A stretch of 64,000 bases of DNA from contig JAYWVB010000045.1 of assembly GCA_039881045.1 (NCBI GenBank), positions 1-64,000 on the forward strand, in the 5' to 3' direction. The notes under the pieces are model-generated. The model ran no database searches, was not told where the DNA came from, and was given only the letters and a program-made list of their open reading frames with translations. This document shows positions 59,501-64,000 of the stretch, in pieces. This DNA is from Chaetomium olivaceum (taxonomy: Eukaryota; Ascomycota; Sordariomycetes; Sordariales; Chaetomiaceae). The position numbers and the translations under genes were made by a program. How positions within the stretch are numbered: the first letter of the stretch is position 1; each line of letters begins with the position of its first letter.

Positions 59501-61027
59501 GGGAGCCAGATTGTATGAAAGGGTCCATCTTCTTGAGACTCTCGTGGTTTTCGATAGCGGCAAAGACTTCGTCAGCAGACTTCTTGCGAATGATGTCCGA
59601 CTCGCCAGTCGCCTGAGACTCGTCACATTTGACGCCAAAGCCCTCGATAAGAATGCCGTCGACGGGTATCATATCGCCAGGTTCCAGGAGCAAGACATCA
59701 CCGGCCAGAATGTCGAAAACCGACATCTCGATGGTCTTGCCGGACCGAATGCCCTTGACCAAGCGATCCTGCTTCTTCTTGTTCAGTTTGGAGAATTGGC
59801 GTTCCTTTTGAAAATCGTTGATAGAGCCGACCAAAACCACAATTGCGATAGCGACGATAATGGCGACACCCTCGATCCATTCGACACCGGGTTCCTCGGA
59901 GTTGGGATCATGAGGACCAAAAGTCTGGTAAAGGCCAACAGCGAGGGAGACAATGGCAGCGGCTGACAGCAGAAGCAGCACCTTGTCGTTGTACGTGATC
60001 CACATGAGCTGAAGAAGGCTCTTGCCTTCTTCTCGGGCAGTGTGTTGTCATGGAATACGCGCTTTCTCGAAGAGAAGATTCAGTCGCCGAATCGTGAGCT
60101 GAAAGCGGTGTAAGGCCGTTGGCTGAGGAATGGGCGGCACCCTCGGTCAGTGCCTTGTCCGAGGAGCGGGAGGTGGCCGCCTCGAGGAAATGGAGTCGGT
60201 GAGGTTGGTCTCGTCCACGCTGAGACCCGTGGTGCGGTTGCTCCGCAGCCCCTTCTCGATACCAGCAAGGCCGCCGAGTTTCCAAAACGCCGACAGACTC
60301 TTGGGGTCAAAACATTTTGCCCATCATACCCGGGCTGAAGGCGAAAGGGTTGTTCTCCACCACAAACTCGTCCTCCTTCCCCTGGTCCGGTGAGGGCATT
60401 TTTCGTCGTTGATGATCCGGTTATTGCCCGACCTGTCACCAAACGGAGGGCTGTTCTTTTCGCCGGAAGACGAGGCGCCGATAACGGTGTCTCCTTGGGA
60501 GGAGGTGACGGAGCGCGCATCGTCCCCTGAATTTACCGAATTCTGGCGCGAGCGCTGGGTGTTGGGGACGGCGAGAAACCCCTGGCTGGGGCCGGGCCCC
60601 CGAAACGATAATGGATTGAGGACATTATGGGGGCTGGTAGGGCGGCTGTCCTTGGCATCCGAGGCCATTGCGGTTTGCACCTCGGGCCTGTGTTTGCGAG
60701 AGACTGCGCTCTTGCGAAACTGACGCGCGGTAGTGTCCGTCGGGTTGCTATGGGCGACGGGAGAGTTCGGTACGGCTGGCGAACCTACTTCAGGTGCATC
60801 CGGTTCAGTTGCACGCACCTGGGCTCACGCCGTGGTATCGATATTGATGGTAGGACTGCCAGACATTGTTAGGAATTCAGGCTGGCAGCAACAAGAGTAG
60901 CAGCGGGGCAATCGAAACAAGATGTGCTTACAGTGCAGCAACGGAGGAATACATACGCTCTGGGTCGGCGAGCGGGAGCCGACTCGCCATCCTTGCCATC
61001 GTTGCTGTCCTGGCTGGGCGCTGCCAT
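56546..61027 (-). CDS. PMC1-type Ca2+-transporting P-type ATPase (P2B)
   Basis: Vacuolar/plasma-membrane Ca2+ pump. Clear P-ATPase motifs: TGES-type SQATGESD, PEGLPLAVTLALAFA, phosphorylation site SDKTGTLTQNKM, KGASE, MVTGDN, TGDGTNDAPALKMADIG and FNQW-NNRRLDN near the last helices. The long C-terminal tail is Ser/Arg-rich (RRRSRSMRSRSNS). Introns: about 60855-60957 near the start and 57462-57519 near the end. Between 60020 and 60405 five one-base frame breaks occur (60398-60402, 60309-60312, 60187-60188, 60063-60065, 60025-60026); correcting each gives a continuous N-terminal domain with NPFAFSPGMMGKM, FWKLGGLAGIEKGLRSN and REKRVFHDNTLPEKKGKS. An in-frame TGA near 60826 may reflect two more such errors or a missed intron. 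About 1,400 residues when joined. Likely orthologous to NCA-2/NCA-3 of Neurospora. Confidence 0.9.
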
Positions 61028-62285
61028 GGTAGCTGAGGAGGGTCGGGGTTCGTCAGCGACGCGGCTCAGCCCTTGGGGGCGAAGAGGTGAGGAGACGCGC
61101 TGTATGGATGTGCTCGCGGGGTGGCGGGCTGATGCAAGAATTGTAGAGTGGTGGTTCGTTCTTGTCCTGGTAAGGGTTGTCCGCCTTCTTGTCAGCCACA
61201 GCGTCGTTAGTTGGTCAGCGCAATCACGGGTTCATTGGATCGCCCGGTCGAGCTGTGTTGGTCAGGATGCTGCGGCGGATGTGGATTGTAGGCGGCCTCC
61301 TCAGGTTTTAGGAGGTTTAAAATCGGCCGTCTGAAAAGTTCCCTGCAGAGATCTCATGCAGTACAATGCAATGTAGTACAGAGAGGGGAGGAGTTAAAAG
61401 GTAAGGTTGGTTGGTAAGGCACCAAAAGAGAGGGAAAAATGCGTCGGGTGAAAAGCCCGAGGAAGTTGACGCGTGATTGTGGGCAGATTACAAGAAGTTA
61501 AGTGTAGTGTTTGTGCAGCAACGAATAAGAAGCTCTTGAGGCAGTGCAGCCGAGAAGCGGTAGGGACAGAGTTTTAGCTGGTCTCATCACCATCGACAAG
61601 CTGTGACGTCCCCAATGGCAATGGCAAGGTCGAAACTCAAACACAGCAGTTCAGGAGCAAGGAGAGTGTGGGAGAATGGAGAATTGGAGGCTCGCTGGAA
61701 CTGAGGGAGGGTAATCCTCAGTCGTGCTAGTGAGTGCCCAGGAAGCCAGGAACCCACTCGTTGGTGCCAAGCGAAAGGCTTGAGGCTGTGCACATTGCCA
61801 AGTACATCACCATGGAACAAGGATGCCATGTCACTTCTCTTGTCTGCCGAGCGCTTTGCATCATTTCATCACCGCAATCTGACCGCAAACTCGATTTTCC
61901 TTCCTTTCTTGGAGACTGTTGTCACTTGTCACTCATAAAAATGTGAGGCAACCTCTTTCTTTTTCGGTCGTCATGACCGAGGAACCCCCATACCGCGTGC
62001 CATGTGTAATCGCGAAGAGCAACAATACATCTGTTTTCGTACATGTAATATAGAGAAGTATGGATGTATCTTGGATTCAAGGATGCCTTCCCGCATGTGC
62101 CTCTTTTCATCCAGTCCCAGGTAAGCAGGGCGAAACTCGGTGCAACCCCTGTCGGTAGGTTTTGAAACAACATCACTGTGCCACGGGTTCGCAGCCGCCG
62201 ACAGAGATCTGTTTTGGGCATTCCCGCTCGCACTCTAAACATCGCAGCATTCTCCGGCGCCAAAACGTACCGATTCCCACACGGC
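61028..62285. other. Upstream region of the Ca2+ pump, no gene seen
   Basis: About 1.25 kb of probable promoter and leader, with no coding signal I can support. Confidence 0.5.
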
Positions 62286-63122
62286 TTATTTAATGACAAC
62301 ACCAGAGTTGTCGTCACCATCAGCCTCCCAAGTAATCGGTGTCAGCCCCCCCTCCGAATTGACTACACTAGATTCAGCAACTGCTTCTTCGGTTTTGAAG
62401 ACCGGAAAAGAAGGAGAAAGATTCGACGCTTTTGAGATTAGACTAGTGGGGCCCTCTCCAAAATCGAAAAGGGGAAGATGCGGGGGGAGCTCGCAGATTT
62501 GCATCTCGATTGGCCGCTCCGGCTCTGGTGGAAAGCCCGCCAAGATCTTGAATTGATACTTGCGGCTCCAGCATTGCAGCCACCGCATCATCATTTCATC
62601 TCCCACTGCCATCGGTAATTACGCGAAACCCACCCATTTGTTGACGAGCTGCTTCTTTCAGGTCGGTATTCCGTAACGATATTCCATCTCCAGTCAACAA
62701 ACAGCATCCTCTTTTCGACCAGAACCCGATTTCCGAACCCCGCAAAACCTGGGGCAGAGTCGACGATCACAGGGGTGTTCGATCGCTGCAGCACAGTGGC
62801 GGGCAGGTCCAAGCGCCTACCACAACCTGGGAAGTCCAGGTAATCTTCGACAAAGAAAGTCTCATCACCAACCTCCCTCCTGTTCCGTTGAGGATGGCAG
62901 TGCTCGCCTCCCGGCCTTGGTTTCTTGTCGCCGGCATAAAACGGTCAGTGATGGCAATGGCCACCGGACATTCAAGCGCGTAATCGGGGCGCAGCATCGT
63001 CAAACTCTTCGGTTGGGTTTTGCCGCCAACGGTCTCGACTCCACGAGGCGATCTTGATGCCGTGTGCGCCGCTTTATCCTGCTTCACCAAGTTCACCTCG
63101 GCTAGTCTTACCGCCTCTGCCT
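62286..63122 (-). pseudogene. Possible unrecognised gene or gene remnant
   Basis: Three minus-strand ORFs in different frames have natural-looking protein text and can be joined by one-base changes in short runs (near 62965 and near 62607). The joined reading would contain LRPDYALECPVAIAITDRF, then GDETFFVEDYLDFPG, TPVIVDSAPGFAGFGNRVLVEKR, and end with MMMRWLQCWSRKYQFKILAG and a Ser/Glu-rich tail ending at 62286. Third-position GC is only moderate and I know no matching family, start or splice pattern. It could be a lineage-specific gene, a decayed gene, or chance. An alternative plus-strand ORF (62293-62556) overlaps it. Confidence 0.3.
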
Positions 63123-64000
63123 CGTGCCTTACTATGTACGAACATACGTTACCTAGGTATCTTTGCAGCGGGGGCAAGCTCGGAAGTCTTAACCGGAACG
63201 ACCGTCCCCACCTCATCAAATACGCTGGAATTATGCCTGTTTCATGAAACGCTTCCCTCTCCCAGTGGAAACCGGTTATTCTCCTACGATTGGCTTAGAG
63301 TCAAAACTTCTGGAAGCAACCACAATGCGGGACAAACGCTGCAATAATTGAGAGCGTCTCGATTCAGTCGGCTGTCAACCCCGTTTGCCTAGGGATTCAT
63401 TCGTGCTACGTGGTGGATGGGGAGACAAATGCAAGAGATGGGATGACATGGCGACACCACACTGCGAAGTCGCGAAACACCGTCGAGATACACTAACTAC
63501 ATGTATATACGTATTTGCAACACCAAGCAAACAAACGACACGGATGATACACACCGGTGTGTCATGGCTGCTCTTGTGGCAAGACATTACATTTGCAAGG
63601 CACATCCCCACCATCGCAGACAGCACATACGACACGGCGTCGGTCTCGATAATTAGTGTATGTCAAGGCAGGTTTGAGGTTGGACGCCCCTAACAAGTTC
63701 GTGGACGGGTGATACCTTCTCAGCCACCCCCAAGCGACGTCGATCTCCCTCCGCGGTTGGTTCTATGTACAAATGTACCGTGAACACATGGCAACCCGCC
63801 AACGACAGCGATAATTAACGGTGGCATGGCCCGGCACTTTGCGTTCCCAAATGAATATTACCGCAGTTAAGGTTTTGACCACCGCTTGAGGAATGCCAAA
63901 CAACACCGGCTCATGGCAGATCCGGGAAATCGAAACGGGAGACTCCAAGCGTGATAGTGGCTGAGCCTAACATGAGTGTCTCAACCACCAGACAAACTGA
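63123..64000. other. Right end of window, nothing supported
   Basis: Short ORFs only, AT content higher than in genes. If the candidate at 62286-63122 is real, its 5' exons could lie here, but I could not find a convincing start. Confidence 0.45.

Noticed and set aside
1398..61027. Idea that the frame breaks mark pseudogenes or RIP-mutated copies
   Set aside because: RIP makes C-to-T changes, not indels; there are no clustered nonsense transitions, and the frame-broken genes keep all catalytic motifs.
62293..62556. Plus-strand ORF of 87 codons
   Set aside because: Has an ATG and fair composition but lies opposite the minus-strand candidate and has no detectable relatives from memory; not enough to call.

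Overview
This window looks like nuclear DNA of a filamentous ascomycete, probably a Sordariomycete and perhaps Chaetomiaceae-like. The signs are a GC-rich coding style, many 46-180 nt spliceosomal introns (GT...AG, often with a CTAAC/CTGAC branch site), and typical mould genes: a QDE-2-type Argonaute, a NIT-6-type nitrite reductase, a vacuolar-type Ca2+ pump, Opi3 and a complex I subunit. I find 16 protein genes I can support and one doubtful one, about one gene per 4 kb. There are no tRNA or rRNA genes, transposons or CRISPR arrays. Many functions are recognisable, but nothing links the genes into one pathway cluster; this is an ordinary euchromatic arm.

Layout. 1.4-5.7 kb: GlcNAc-6-phosphate deacetylase (+) and neutral ceramidase (-), tail to tail. 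7.9-12.9 kb: Caf40/CNOT9 (-) and a secreted, GPI-type, DANGNP-repeat Gly/Thr/Pro-rich protein (-). 15.1-22.2 kb: Kha1-type K+/H+ antiporter (+) converging on NAD(P)H nitrite reductase (-), whose upstream region carries GATA and NirA-like sites. 24.4-31.3 kb: one very long minus-strand gene that appears to encode a seven-helix membrane domain fused to a ~1,900-residue disordered tail with repeated Leu-Trp motifs. 33.4-38.0 kb: a flavin split-barrel protein (+), a membrane-anchored spermidine-synthase-fold protein (-) and the Opi3 methyltransferase (+). 40.8-45.7 kb: Argonaute (+) and the complex I ESSS/NDUFB11 subunit (+). 46.1-54.1 kb: mitochondrial branched-chain aminotransferase (-), SCY1-like pseudokinase (+) and a Sir2-class deacetylase (-). 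56.5-61.0 kb: PMC1-type Ca2+-ATPase (-). 62.3-63.1 kb: a doubtful coding stretch (-).

The most important caveat is that ten of the sixteen genes contain single-base frame breaks, about twenty in all. Nearly all sit in short homopolymer runs, and in each case adding or removing one base joins two good reading frames. Essential and highly conserved genes are hit (aminotransferase, Ca2+ pump, sirtuin, Argonaute). I therefore read them as consensus indel errors of the assembly, not as pseudogenes. Gene spans below are given across these breaks, and each break is noted by position. Introns were inferred from splice motifs plus reading-frame and family continuity; no transcript data were available.
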